From NCBI GenBank assembly GCA_963817435.1, contig CAWFNY010000001.1, positions 124,001 to 188,000 on the forward strand: DNA of 64,000 nt, given 5' to 3'. This DNA is from JADJOM01 sp963817435 (lineage in GTDB: Bacteria > Gemmatimonadota > Gemmatimonadetes > Gemmatimonadales > GWC2-71-9). Below are positions 45,464 through 53,876 of the stretch, one piece after another; positions within the stretch are counted from its first letter, which is position 1, and every line of letters begins with the position of its first letter. Under the pieces are notes generated by a model. That model was not told the DNA's origin and made no database searches. It saw nothing but the letters and a program-made list of their open reading frames with translations. The position numbers were made by a program, and so were the translations under genes.

Positions 45464-45666
45464 TGCGGACTCCCGACCATGTGCTTCAGCTGCAGGTGGA
45501 GGGTTACCGGGCGATGACGCCGGAGCAGAAGCTCGCGGCGGTCCAATCGATGCTCCGGCTGGCCTGGGCGCTGGTCGAATCGGGAGTTGATCACCGTAAT
45601 CCACACCTGTCCCCGGAGGAGCGTACGGCCGCCACGCGTGAGGTGTTCCGTCGTGGATCTGCCTGA
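45463..45666 (+). CDS. small hypothetical protein
   Basis: A 67-residue protein, ATG 45463 overlapping the WbpB-like stop as TGATG. It is rich in charged and helical residues ('MTPEQKLAAVQSMLRLAWAL') with no known domain that I recognise. It overlaps the nucleotidyltransferase-like gene by 14 bases. Paired small helical protein plus nucleotidyltransferase gene is an arrangement seen in some toxin-antitoxin-like modules, but this one cannot be assigned. Confidence 0.5.
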   Translation: MRTPDHVLQLQVEGYRAMTPEQKLAAVQSMLRLAWALVESGVDHRNPHLSPEERTAATREVFRRGSA

Positions 45667-46048
45667 TCTCGTCCCGCTCTTCGCCATCCCGATCGGGCGC
45701 GCCGGATTCGGCTACATGGTTACGGGGTCGGTCGCCGCAGCGATCTACGGTGAGCCCCGGTTGACCCGCGGTGTGGATCTCGTTCTTGCACTGCAGGGAA
45801 GGGATGCCGGCCGACTCGCTGCAGCGTTTCCCTCGAACGAATTCTACGTGCCGCCAGCAGAGACGGTGATCCTTCGCAAGCTGGAATTCTTCAAGCAGGG
45901 CGGCTCGTCGAAGCACTTGCGGGACATCGCCTGGATGCTGCAGGTCAGTGTGGCGGAGATCGACCGGCCGCTGCTCGAGCGGAAGGTGAGCGAGCTCGGC
46001 CTCGAGGCGCAGTGGGCAACGGCGCTGGCGACGCCGCTGGACTACTAG
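45653..46048 (+). CDS. nucleotidyltransferase-like protein (DUF6036 type) with internal deletion
   Basis: A 131-residue remnant of a nucleotidyltransferase family. GTG 45653 starts 'DLPDLVPLFAIPIGRAGFGY'; 'MVTGSVAAAIYGEPRLTRGV' is the motif region; 'VILRKLEFFKQGGSSKHLRD' and the C-terminal helix are typical of the family. Between them intact members, as I recall them, have about 50 more residues including a catalytic Asp strand; here 'EFYVPPAETVILRK' joins the flanks directly, and the expected Asp in 'RLTRDVDL' is Gly. It is probably inactive, though in frame. Paired with the 67-residue gene. Confidence 0.55.
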   Translation: MDLPDLVPLFAIPIGRAGFGYMVTGSVAAAIYGEPRLTRGVDLVLALQGRDAGRLAAAFPSNEFYVPPAETVILRKLEFFKQGGSSKHLRDIAWMLQVSVAEIDRPLLERKVSELGLEAQWATALATPLDY

Positions 46049-46495
46049 GTCCGCCGTGTTACCCGGAGACCCCGGCTCCCCCTCGCCCCGAAACCGAGCT
46101 CGCGGCTGAAGCCGCGGCTCGGCTCAGGTCAGTGAACTGACCTTGATCACTTCCATCCCGAAGCCATCGCGAGTCAGGGACACCCAGCAGGCCACCTGAG
46201 TACGGCTCCCCCTGGGGTCGCTTCAGCGATATCTGCCGGGCCGAGACCGAGGGCCTTTGGGAGCGCGCAGCGCGACCCGGCTCGAAGTCCCCTGTGGGTC
46301 GCTTCAGCGACGGGCTATCCCCGCCTCGGTTCGAGCCGCGGCTGAAGCACGGCCCATACACAAAGAATCAGACACTCCCCGCGGCAGCCATCGGCCCGCG
46401 GTCCCCGGGTCCCAGTGCCCCCCTTTGCAGACACCCGGCGACCCACTTGGCGCCCAGGCGTCACTTCTCGGCGCTCGCTGAACACTCCTGCTGGC
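46049..46495. other. intergenic stretch with REP-like fragments
   Basis: No convincing gene is seen in these 447 bp. They hold palindromes CGCGGCT-AGCCGCG (46101-46116) and GGTCAGT-ACTGACC (46127-46142), a direct repeat GGGTCGCTTCAGCGA at 46215-46229 and 46296-46310, and two copies of GCCGCGGCTGAAGC-like sequence near 46103 and 46335. This suggests worn-down repeats at the border of the O-antigen locus. Confidence 0.6.
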
Positions 46496-46927
46496 TCACC
46501 CCGTAAGATTGCGCTCGGTATGCACAGCATTCTTGGCCGAGTGCACAGTCCTGGGCTCGCGATGCACAGCCCTGGGCTCGTGATGCAGAGTATTTCTCGG
46601 ACGATGCACACTGCTTTTGTCGCAATGCACAGTGTTTTTGTCGCCCTGCACACCCTGCGGGTCGAGCTGCGCAGTCCTGGGCTCGGTCTGCGCAGGATTG
46701 GGCGCGGGCTGCACCGCCTTGGGCGCGGCCCGCACGGCATTCAAGTCGGACTGCGCCGTCCTTGGGTCGGGCGCTCCGCTCTTCGATCGGCTCTGAACAG
46801 TCTTCGGGTCGGCCTGCACACTCCTTGGCTCACCCTGCACAGTATTTGGCGCGATCACACTACTATTTTGCTCGCTCCCGCACGTTGTTTCCAAAGGGAA
46901 GGTGGTGTTCTGGTACGCCGGATGCAC
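46496..46927 (-). CDS. possible heptapeptide-repeat protein encoded by the 21-bp array
   Basis: A 143-residue minus-strand frame (GTG start at 46927) spans the array. Its repeat reads roughly D/E-P-K/R/N-T/A-V-Q/H-x, for example 'DPKTVQS', 'EPRTAQL', 'EPRAVHR'. The frame is favoured over the plus-strand one because variation between copies is conservative here (Pro codons ccc/ccg/cca, Asp/Glu, His/Gln, Lys/Arg/Asn), while on the plus strand the same changes swap Gly, Arg and Trp. No signal peptide, ribosome site or known domain was recognised, so it may not be expressed. Confidence 0.35.
   Translation of the reverse strand: MHPAYQNTTFPLETTCGSEQNSSVIAPNTVQGEPRSVQADPKTVQSRSKSGAPDPRTAQSDLNAVRAAPKAVQPAPNPAQTEPRTAQLDPQGVQGDKNTVHCDKSSVHRPRNTLHHEPRAVHREPRTVHSAKNAVHTERNLTG
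46521..46877. repeat. 17-unit degenerate tandem array, period exactly 21 bp
   Basis: Units start at 46521 and every 21 bp to 46857 without a single insertion or deletion. The consensus is close to TGCACAGTCCTGGGCTCGGCC; TGCRCAG and the GG(C/G)TCG block are best kept, the last three bases vary. Half-units flank both ends (near 46500-46520 and 46878-46898). See the overlapping minus-strand frame. Confidence 0.9.
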
Positions 46928-47071
46928 ATCGTGCCGCGTCCGTGTGCTGCCAGACGCTGATTGCCGAGAGGCGAACGGGAATAGCGTATCTCGACGGATT
47001 GGGGATTGCTTCGGGCGGCCCGCGCCCTCGAATCGGTGGGCCAGACCCTCCCCGCCACCGACCTAAGTCCT

Positions 47072-47077
47072 TATAAT
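47072..47077 (+). promoter_or_regulatory. consensus -10 box before asnB
   Basis: TATAAT at 47072-47077 predicts a start near 47084, two bases before the ATG of a nine-codon ORF and 34 bases before the asnB ATG. A -35 is not obvious. Confidence 0.5.
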
Positions 47078-47085
47078 TTCACGCC

Positions 47086-47115
47086 ATGGCATTCTCCCAC
47101 CCGACTCTCGTCTAA
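47086..47115 (+). CDS. nine-codon leader ORF before asnB
   Basis: ATG 47086 opens a nine-residue frame (MAFSHPTLV) whose TAA at 47113-47115 is 2 nt before the asnB ATG at 47118. Its ATG lies right behind the predicted transcription start, so ribosomes could load leaderlessly and re-initiate at asnB, which has no Shine-Dalgarno of its own. Confidence 0.35.
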   Translation: MAFSHPTLV

Positions 47116-47117
47116 CC

Positions 47118-49052
47118 ATGTGCGGCATTGCGGGTTTCTGGGGCGGGGGAGCCGCCGGGGGCGAGGCCGCGACGACGCTCCGGCGGATGACCGACTCCAT
47201 CAGGCATCGCGGCCCGGATGATGAGGGGCAGTGGCTTGACTCAGAGTCGGGCATCGCGCTCGGGCACCGCAGGCTCTCCATTCTCGATCTCTCTCCGGAA
47301 GGCCACCAGCCGATGACGTCGGCAGGTGGCCGATTCGTCATCGTTTTCAACGGCGAGATCTACAACTTCGCCGAACTGCGCCGAGAGGAAGAGGCACGCG
47401 GCACGCGGTTCCGGGGACATTCGGACACCGAGATCATGCTTGCGGTCATCGAGCGGCTCGGGCTCATCGAGGCGACGAAGCGCTTCGCGGGGATGTTCGC
47501 GTTCGCGCTGTGGGACCGGGAGCGCCGCGAGCTGAGCCTGGTGCGGGACCGGATCGGGGAGAAGCCGTTGTACTACGGTGTTCAGGGGACGACGCTGCTC
47601 TTCGGATCTGAGCTCAAGGCGCTCCGGGCCAATCCGGCGTGTGGCAGGGAGCTCAATCGAGGCGCAATCGCCCTTTTTCTCCGTCACAACTGCATCCCCG
47701 CACCCTACTCCATATATCAGGGCATCCAGAAGCTCGAGCCCGGCAGGATCGCCCGCTTCACATCGGTCTCCGCCGCACCGGAGCTCATCCCTTATTGGTC
47801 TGCGCTAGACGCGGTGCAGGCTGGGCTTGCGGAGCCATTCCGCGGCGCGGATACCGAGTATCTCGATGCACTCGGGTTGCAGCTTGAGGCGACAGTTCGG
47901 GATGAGATGATTGCGGATGTGCCTCTCGGTGCATTCCTGTCCGGTGGCATCGATTCGTCGCTCATCGTGTCGATGATGCAGCGTCAGAGCTCGCGGCCAG
48001 TGCGCACCTTCACCATCGGCTTCCACGAGGCCGAGTGGGATGAAGCCAGCTGCGCCCGCGCTGTCGCGCGCCATCTCGGCACGGACCACACGGAAATGAT
48101 GGTCACGCCGTCCGACCTGCTCGCGGTCGTGCCACGACTCCCCGGGATGTACGACGAGCCGTTCTCCGACAGCTCGCAGGTTCCTACAGCACTGGTGGCC
48201 GCATTGGCACGGCGACACGTGACCGTGATCCTCTCCGGGGATGGCGGGGACGAACTCTTCGGCGGTTACTCGCGGTACGCGCTCGGGCAGCGGTTGTGGC
48301 GCAGAATGCGGAAGATTCCCCAGCCGATGCGCAATGCGACCGGACGGGCAATTTCCCTCGTGTCCGCGAAAGGGTGGGATCGAGTACTCGCTCCGCTTGG
48401 AGCTCCGATGCCACAGGGGTTTCGCGGGCGCATCACGGGTGACCGAGTGCTAAAGGCTGCGGGACTTCTTTCCCGGGAGACGTTCGAACAACTCTACCGG
48501 GACCTCGTCTCGCATTGGCCGCATCCGGAACGGGTGGTTCTGGGATCGCAGGAACTCCCCACGGCACTGACCGACGTGACTCGACAGTTGCCGGGTGATG
48601 ATCCGCTCTCACGAATGATGTACCTCGACAGTGTGAGCTACCTGCCTGATGACATTCTGGTAAAAGTGGATCGCGCGGCGATGGCGGTGGGCCTCGAGTC
48701 CAGGGCACCGCTGCTGGACCACCGTGTCTTCGAACTGGCCTGGCGAATGCCGCCCAGACTCCGATCAATGGAGGGCGGTGGGAAGGCGGCGCTGAAGCAC
48801 CTGCTGGCGAGGTACGTTCCGCCGGAACTCACCGAGCGGCCGAAGATGGGCTTCGGAGTACCGATTCAGAGCTGGCTGCGGGGACCGTTGCGGGAGTGGG
48901 GCGAGGCGTTGCTGGATGAGCGGCGACTCAGGGTGGATGGCGTGTTTGAGCCGGAGGCCATTCGGCGGAAGTGGATGGAACACCAGGCGGGTGGCCGGGA
49001 CTGGCACTACCTGCTGTGGGATGTGCTGATGTTTCAGGCATGGCGGGAATGA
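47118..49052 (+). CDS. asnB: asparagine synthetase (glutamine-hydrolysing) / amidotransferase
   Basis: A 644-residue class II glutamine amidotransferase. The mature N-terminal nucleophile is Cys2 in 'MCGIAGFWG'; 'RHRGPDDEG' and 'VFNGEIYNFAELR' belong to the glutaminase half. The synthetase half has the PP-loop 'GAFLSGGIDSSLIVSMMQRQ' and 'ILSGDGGDELFGGYSRY'. It could make asparagine, but relatives inside O-antigen loci (for example WbpS-type) amidate uronic acids in sugar nucleotides or glycans. Its place at the head of the O-antigen locus, after a WbpA-type dehydrogenase, favours the second role. Confidence 0.88.
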   Translation: MCGIAGFWGGGAAGGEAATTLRRMTDSIRHRGPDDEGQWLDSESGIALGHRRLSILDLSPEGHQPMTSAGGRFVIVFNGEIYNFAELRREEEARGTRFRGHSDTEIMLAVIERLGLIEATKRFAGMFAFALWDRERRELSLVRDRIGEKPLYYGVQGTTLLFGSELKALRANPACGRELNRGAIALFLRHNCIPAPYSIYQGIQKLEPGRIARFTSVSAAPELIPYWSALDAVQAGLAEPFRGADTEYLDALGLQLEATVRDEMIADVPLGAFLSGGIDSSLIVSMMQRQSSRPVRTFTIGFHEAEWDEASCARAVARHLGTDHTEMMVTPSDLLAVVPRLPGMYDEPFSDSSQVPTALVAALARRHVTVILSGDGGDELFGGYSRYALGQRLWRRMRKIPQPMRNATGRAISLVSAKGWDRVLAPLGAPMPQGFRGRITGDRVLKAAGLLSRETFEQLYRDLVSHWPHPERVVLGSQELPTALTDVTRQLPGDDPLSRMMYLDSVSYLPDDILVKVDRAAMAVGLESRAPLLDHRVFELAWRMPPRLRSMEGGGKAALKHLLARYVPPELTERPKMGFGVPIQSWLRGPLREWGEALLDERRLRVDGVFEPEAIRRKWMEHQAGGRDWHYLLWDVLMFQAWRE

Positions 49053-49083
49053 CTCCGTCCTCTGCGGAAGCACGGTTCGGCTC

Positions 49084-50526
49084 GTGTTCCTGAAGAACGC
49101 CCTGATCTACGCAGCGACCCGGGGCGGTGCCGGCCTTCTGAATTTCCTCGCCGTCGTCCTGTACTCCAGGCTCTTGGGCCCTGAGGAATACGGGCGCTAC
49201 GCGCTCGTTATTGCCACAGTGGGAATCGGCAGCGCGGCGCTATTCCAGTGGCTCCGCTCTGGCGCACGGCGCTTCCTCACCACCCATGCGGAGCGTCGGG
49301 GCGTCTTCCTCGCCACCCTGCGGCGCGGATACCTGGTCATGGTTGGATTGGCAGCCCTGCTGGCGGTCGTGTTGATCGTGGGGGTGCCCGCGAAGCTTCC
49401 TCCCTCCATTGTGCTCCTCGGCCTTCTCATCCTATCGGCTCAAGGATGGTACGATCTCTCGCTCGAGCTACTGTTGGTAGACCTCGAGCCGACCAGGTAC
49501 GGGATGGTCGCGCTGCTCCGCTCGGCACTCGGATTGGCTGTCGGCGCCGCACTGGCCGCAACTGGCTATGGTCCGGTCGGGGTGCTAGTCGGGGTGTTGA
49601 CGGGGTATGTCGTTTCGCCACTCGTCCTGGCACGTCGGGTCTGGGGGCGCATCTGGCACGAATCGGCTTCTCCGCGCATCCAGCGCGAGTTGCTCCACTA
49701 CGGGCTCCCTCTGACGGCCACTTTCGCGTTGGAGTACGTGGTGAGCAGTTCGGACCGGTACCTCCTCGGCTTGCTCGCGGGCGTCGGAGAGGTTGGCCGG
49801 TACGCGGTGGGATACGACCTGGCGTATCAATCGATCACGGCGCTGCTAATGATCGTGAATCTGGCGGCGTTTCCGCTCACAGTCCGCGCGGTGGAGCAGG
49901 CCGAATTCTCGGTGGCAGATCGGCAGCTTCGAATCCACGGGACCATCCTCTACCTTGTCGCAGCGCCGGCGGTTACCGGGCTGCTGCTGCTCGCGGGAAA
50001 CATTACACACGTCCTCGTGGGCCAGCAGTTCCGCGCATCGGCGGCCACCATTCTCCCCATCATAGGCCTGTCGGCCGTATTCGCCGGTCTCAAGGCGTAT
50101 TACTTTGACCTCAGCTATCAACTGGGCCGTGCGACGGGGGTCCAGGTGTGGGTGAGTGGCTTGGCTGCCCTGACCAACGTCGGGCTTAATATCTGGTGGA
50201 TTCCTTCCCTTGGCGCGACGGGTGCGGCTCTAGCGACCTTGGTGGCCTATGCCTCCGGATGTGGGCTCAGCCTCGCGCTCGGATCGCGCGGACGGCAAGT
50301 GCCGATTCCGTGGGCTGCTTGGGTGAAGGTGTCGGCAGCCTCGCTCATCATGGCCGCCTGCCTCTGGCCGCTCGCGGGGTTGAGGGGTGCGGCCTCCCTC
50401 GGCCTGCAAGTGCTAGTCGGCATCCTCGGCTTCGGGCTCTCGATCTATCTCCTGGATGTGGCTGATGCCCGGACCAGGTTCCGATTTATCTTGCAGACTT
50501 TCCGGGCCAAGGTGACATCGCAATGA
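49084..50526 (+). CDS. wzx: O-antigen flippase, Wzx-like
   Basis: A 480-residue integral membrane protein with about 12-14 hydrophobic segments and the polysaccharide-export (MATE-like) pattern, starting 'FLKNALIYAATRGGAGLLNF' and containing 'YSRLLGPEEYGRYALVIATV'. It should flip the lipid-linked repeat unit across the inner membrane for the Wzy-dependent route. The start is GTG 49084; its stop overlaps the methyltransferase gene (ATGA). Confidence 0.85.
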   Translation: MFLKNALIYAATRGGAGLLNFLAVVLYSRLLGPEEYGRYALVIATVGIGSAALFQWLRSGARRFLTTHAERRGVFLATLRRGYLVMVGLAALLAVVLIVGVPAKLPPSIVLLGLLILSAQGWYDLSLELLLVDLEPTRYGMVALLRSALGLAVGAALAATGYGPVGVLVGVLTGYVVSPLVLARRVWGRIWHESASPRIQRELLHYGLPLTATFALEYVVSSSDRYLLGLLAGVGEVGRYAVGYDLAYQSITALLMIVNLAAFPLTVRAVEQAEFSVADRQLRIHGTILYLVAAPAVTGLLLLAGNITHVLVGQQFRASAATILPIIGLSAVFAGLKAYYFDLSYQLGRATGVQVWVSGLAALTNVGLNIWWIPSLGATGAALATLVAYASGCGLSLALGSRGRQVPIPWAAWVKVSAASLIMAACLWPLAGLRGAASLGLQVLVGILGFGLSIYLLDVADARTRFRFILQTFRAKVTSQ

Positions 50527-51395
50527 GAATGGGTATGCTTGCGCTTCGCGTGGCCAGGCGAGTGACCGTGGGGCTACGAGGAATCCCGGGCATGGTGCTC
50601 CTACTCGAGCCGCTGCGCCGGGCGATGTCGCACGTGAAGGCGGGTGCAGTCATCCGGTACGACCGCGGTCAGCAACTCGAGGTGCAACTGGGGGAGCACA
50701 TGGGCAGCCATCTCTTCTGGTATGGCGCCTACAGCCGGGATGTGCTCGCCGTGCTTGACCGGATTGTGCCGACGGGCGGTGTCGCTGTCGATGTCGGCGG
50801 CAATATCGGCGAAATTTCTCTCGCGATGGCGTCGAGGGTCGGTCCCGAGGGGAAGGTGTATGCATTCGAACCGTCTGGGCTCATGGCCGAGCGACTGAGG
50901 GCCAACGTCCGACGCAATACCGGATTCAATGTCGAGGTGGTCCCGCACGCGCTCGGCGCGACCGCGGGACGGGGTACGCTGTACGATGCAGGAGGAGCGT
51001 TCGCGGACGGTACGAGGCACGAGGGCGTCCTGACGCTGTATCCGACCCAGGAACGCCAGCACGCGGTCGGGGAGACCAGCGTCACGACGCTGGACGCCTT
51101 TCTCGCTCAGCGTGGGATTTCCCGGCTCGACGTGCTCAAGGTCGACGTGGAGGGTGCCGAGTTGTTCGTGCTGCAGGGGGCCCGCGAGACACTCCTGCGC
51201 TTCCGGCCTTACGTCGTGATTGAGGTGCAGGAGGAGACGAGCCGGGCTGCGGGGTACAATGAGCAGGACCTGCTGCGCTTCCTGGGTGAACTGGGCTACA
51301 CCTTCGAGACTATCGGGCGCCACGGACGTCTGCGATCGCTGACCGTGGCTACTCTGGGTGCATTTCAGAACGTGCTTTGTACCCCAGCGAGATGA
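50523..51395 (+). CDS. FkbM family methyltransferase
   Basis: A 290-residue SAM-dependent methyltransferase. The SAM-binding motif is 'VAVDVGGNIGEISLAMASRV' (residues about 88-107), with 'GKVYAFEPSGLMAERLRANV' and 'LDVLKVDVEGAELFVLQGAR' following. It probably O-methylates a sugar of the surface glycan; terminal methylation can also stop chain growth in some systems. A basic N-terminal 35-residue segment could associate with the membrane. It overlaps wzx and the next glycosyltransferase by 4 bases. Confidence 0.85.
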   Translation: MRMGMLALRVARRVTVGLRGIPGMVLLLEPLRRAMSHVKAGAVIRYDRGQQLEVQLGEHMGSHLFWYGAYSRDVLAVLDRIVPTGGVAVDVGGNIGEISLAMASRVGPEGKVYAFEPSGLMAERLRANVRRNTGFNVEVVPHALGATAGRGTLYDAGGAFADGTRHEGVLTLYPTQERQHAVGETSVTTLDAFLAQRGISRLDVLKVDVEGAELFVLQGARETLLRFRPYVVIEVQEETSRAAGYNEQDLLRFLGELGYTFETIGRHGRLRSLTVATLGAFQNVLCTPAR

Positions 51396-52516
51396 CCCAG
51401 CCGACGAAGCCGCTGCTCGCGTTCTTCGTCCCTTCCCTTAAGGGTGGCGGCGCGGAGCGAGTGGTGGTGAACCTAGCGGCCGTCTTCGCGGAGTGGGGTT
51501 ATCCGGTGGATGTCGTCGTCTGCCAAGGAGAGGGAGTGCTCCGCGAGGCGATCCCGGCTCGGGTGCGGGTCGTGAATCTCAACGCCTCTGGGGTGCTCAC
51601 GGCAATCCCCTTCCTCGCTGGGTATCTACGAAGGGCTCGGCCGGCAGCGCTTCTTTCCGTTATGGATCACGCGAATGTCGCAGCTGTGCTGGCGCGGATG
51701 CTTGGAGGGGTCAGGACCCGCCTCGTGGTGAGCGCCCATGTGGCGCTCCGTACCTCGGGACTCGCGGAACCGGGCTGGAAGGTGCGCCTGCTCCAGCGCC
51801 TTCTGTCTCATACGTATAGGCGGGCGGACGGGATTGTCGCGGTTTCGGCCGGCGTGGCGGAGGAGCTTTCGGCGCTCACCTCTATCCCGGTGACGGCCAT
51901 GGCCGTGATCCACAACCCGATCGTGACTCCGGCGTTGCTGCGTGCTTCCGAATGTCCTGTGAACCACCCCTGGTTCGAGCGAAGCGAAGTGCCCGTCATA
52001 CTTTCGGTCGGCAGGCTCGAGCCTCAGAAGGACATGCCGACACTCGTCGAGGCGTTCGCGCTGCTGAGGCGTGACCGTAATGCGCGGCTGGCCATCCTCG
52101 GCACCGGGAGCCAGGAACCCCAGCTCCGCGATTTTGTCGCCCGCCTCGGGCTTGACGAGGACGTCTGGTTCGGGGGCTTTCAGGCGAATCCATTCCCGTA
52201 CATGCGTCGCGCCTCATTGCTCGTACTCTCATCGATTTACGAAGGCTTCGGGAATGTGCTCGTGGAGGGGATGGCGTGTGGCACCCCGGTCGTGAGCACG
52301 CGCGCACCAAGCGGCCCCTCCGAGATCCTCGCGGACGGACGGTTCGGCCGATTGGTGCCCTGTCGGGCTCCCGTCGAACTCGCGGGTGCGATGGCGGCTA
52401 CTCTTGACACCCCTGCGGATCGAGAAGCCCTTGTCCGTCGCGCGAGCGAGTTCTCAGCCGAAGCCGCCGGAAGGCGATACCTTTCATTGCTGCAGCCGCA
52501 GGCGGACCAGGTCTAG
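51392..52516 (+). CDS. GT4-family glycosyltransferase
   Basis: A 374-residue GT-B fold enzyme. The N-terminal 'FFVPSLKGGGAERVVVNLAA' and C-terminal donor-binding 'LSVGRLEPQKDMPTLVEAFA', 'SSIYEGFGNVLVEGMACGTP' (with the conserved E-x7-E pair) identify family 4. ATG 51392 overlaps the FkbM stop and is preferred to TTG 51377. It adds one sugar of the O-unit on the cytosolic face; linkage and donor are unknown. Confidence 0.88.
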   Translation: MTQPTKPLLAFFVPSLKGGGAERVVVNLAAVFAEWGYPVDVVVCQGEGVLREAIPARVRVVNLNASGVLTAIPFLAGYLRRARPAALLSVMDHANVAAVLARMLGGVRTRLVVSAHVALRTSGLAEPGWKVRLLQRLLSHTYRRADGIVAVSAGVAEELSALTSIPVTAMAVIHNPIVTPALLRASECPVNHPWFERSEVPVILSVGRLEPQKDMPTLVEAFALLRRDRNARLAILGTGSQEPQLRDFVARLGLDEDVWFGGFQANPFPYMRRASLLVLSSIYEGFGNVLVEGMACGTPVVSTRAPSGPSEILADGRFGRLVPCRAPVELAGAMAATLDTPADREALVRRASEFSAEAAGRRYLSLLQPQADQV

Positions 52517-52567
52517 CGCCGCTGGTGGCGCATAGTATCTCTATCAGGCACGAATCCGGGAGGCGAT

Positions 52568-53872
52568 ATGTCGGATGCCCTGTCTCGGCGAGGTTTTGCA
52601 GGGGCCGTCTTCATGAGTGGGTTGCTCGGCAGTGGAAGGGGTCAGCTGTGGGGCGGAGCGGCGGGAGAGGGTGCGGCTGATCCCACGGATACGTGGGACA
52701 ATGTGCGTCAGTACGGTGCTAAGGGTGATGGTACGACCGATGATACCGCTGCGATTCGCGCAGCGATAGCGGGAGCGCGTGGCAAGACGCTGTTCTTCCC
52801 ACCCGGCGTTTATAAGGTGACTCAGCCCCTGGTCCTAGATCAGGGCCAGATCAAGATCATGGGGAGCGGTGCCCAGGGGACAACCACCATCCTGAAGCAA
52901 CATGCAGGTGATGCGTTCACCGTCAAATTCGCCCAGGTCGAGTTCCATTTCATCGCCATTGAGAGTGCCAGTCCCCCCACCTATATCGGTGGACGGGCGA
53001 TCCACGTCGTCAAGGGCGAGAACTTCAGGTTCCTCGACTGCTCGATAGCCAATATCGATGTCGGAATCGAGTTCGATGGAGATGCAGGCGCCGGGGCGAT
53101 GATCGCGAACTGCCGGATCGCGCCTTTCACCACCACACCCGGGAACGAGGGCGTCTCCATCCAGATGGGTGGCCCAGACACGGCGGCTCGGGGCCGCCAC
53201 GTGGTCAACTTGTCGACGGGTGGAGGAGTAATTCGAGTCCCCGGGTGCGATGATTTCTTCATCACGAACTGTATCGTGCGGAATATCTTCGCCGATGCGG
53301 TGACCTTTGGGCTACACGTGGTGAATTGCCGGTATGGAAGTATGGGTCACCCGATCACCCTCAATGGTCGAGGCTGTACTTACATCGGTTGCATGATGGC
53401 GGGAGAAATCACGCTGGCGCCGACCCTTATTGCCTCGACGGTGATCGGGAACATGGCGACCCAGTCCAACTATGGCTTTGTCGATAACAGCATTGTCGGC
53501 AACAATCTGATCCTCCACGGAGTACATACGGAGGGGAAGTTCCTCAACAAGCATCTGATTCCGAATACCGCGGGGCGCACGCTCCAGGTCTCCAGCGTGT
53601 CCCCCGACCGGGGTGACATGGACCTCGCCCTGCGGGCCGACATCGACGCGCCCGTCCAGCGAATGACGGCTCCGTTGCGTTCAGACCGCACCGTTACACT
53701 ATCGACGGCTGGTGCCTATCCGGGCGCCCGGTTCCGGGTCGTCCGGACGGGTGGCGGTCCAGGCAGATTGCTCGTCGGGGCGCTCAAGACAATCCCTGCC
53801 AACACCTCCGCCTTCGTCGACGTCGAATTTGACGGCACTGAGTGGGTGTTGACGGGGTACGGGATGCTCTGA
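52568..53872 (+). CDS. Tat-exported right-handed beta-helix protein (pectate lyase-like)
   Basis: A 434-residue secreted protein. Residues 1-30 have a twin-arginine signal ('LSRRGFAGAVFMSGLLGSG'). 'NVRQYGAKGDGTTDDTAAIR' marks the pectate-lyase-3 superfamily fold that is shared with phage tail spikes and epimerases; the next 270 residues are short beta-strand repeats, and the last 60 form a small beta domain. It may be a lyase, epimerase or hydrolase acting on the exported polysaccharide; no catalytic residues can be assigned by eye. GGGAGGCG lies just before the ATG. Confidence 0.8.
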   Translation: MSDALSRRGFAGAVFMSGLLGSGRGQLWGGAAGEGAADPTDTWDNVRQYGAKGDGTTDDTAAIRAAIAGARGKTLFFPPGVYKVTQPLVLDQGQIKIMGSGAQGTTTILKQHAGDAFTVKFAQVEFHFIAIESASPPTYIGGRAIHVVKGENFRFLDCSIANIDVGIEFDGDAGAGAMIANCRIAPFTTTPGNEGVSIQMGGPDTAARGRHVVNLSTGGGVIRVPGCDDFFITNCIVRNIFADAVTFGLHVVNCRYGSMGHPITLNGRGCTYIGCMMAGEITLAPTLIASTVIGNMATQSNYGFVDNSIVGNNLILHGVHTEGKFLNKHLIPNTAGRTLQVSSVSPDRGDMDLALRADIDAPVQRMTAPLRSDRTVTLSTAGAYPGARFRVVRTGGGPGRLLVGALKTIPANTSAFVDVEFDGTEWVLTGYGML

Positions 53873-53876
53873 GTCC

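Noticed and set aside
46521..46877. Array as a CRISPR or a diversity-generating template
   Set aside because: The units are contiguous with no unique spacers, too degenerate for CRISPR repeats, and there is no cas gene or reverse transcriptase in the window.
46415..46960. Plus-strand ORF of 181 codons across the 21-bp array
   Set aside because: Between copies the changes are non-conservative in this frame (Gly, Trp, Arg at one position), its flanks look random, and no ribosome site precedes it. The minus-strand frame explains the substitution pattern better.
46049..47117. tRNA or other structured RNA genes in the long gap
   Set aside because: No T-loop, anticodon-stem or acceptor pairing was found by eye; the palindromes are short and REP-like.
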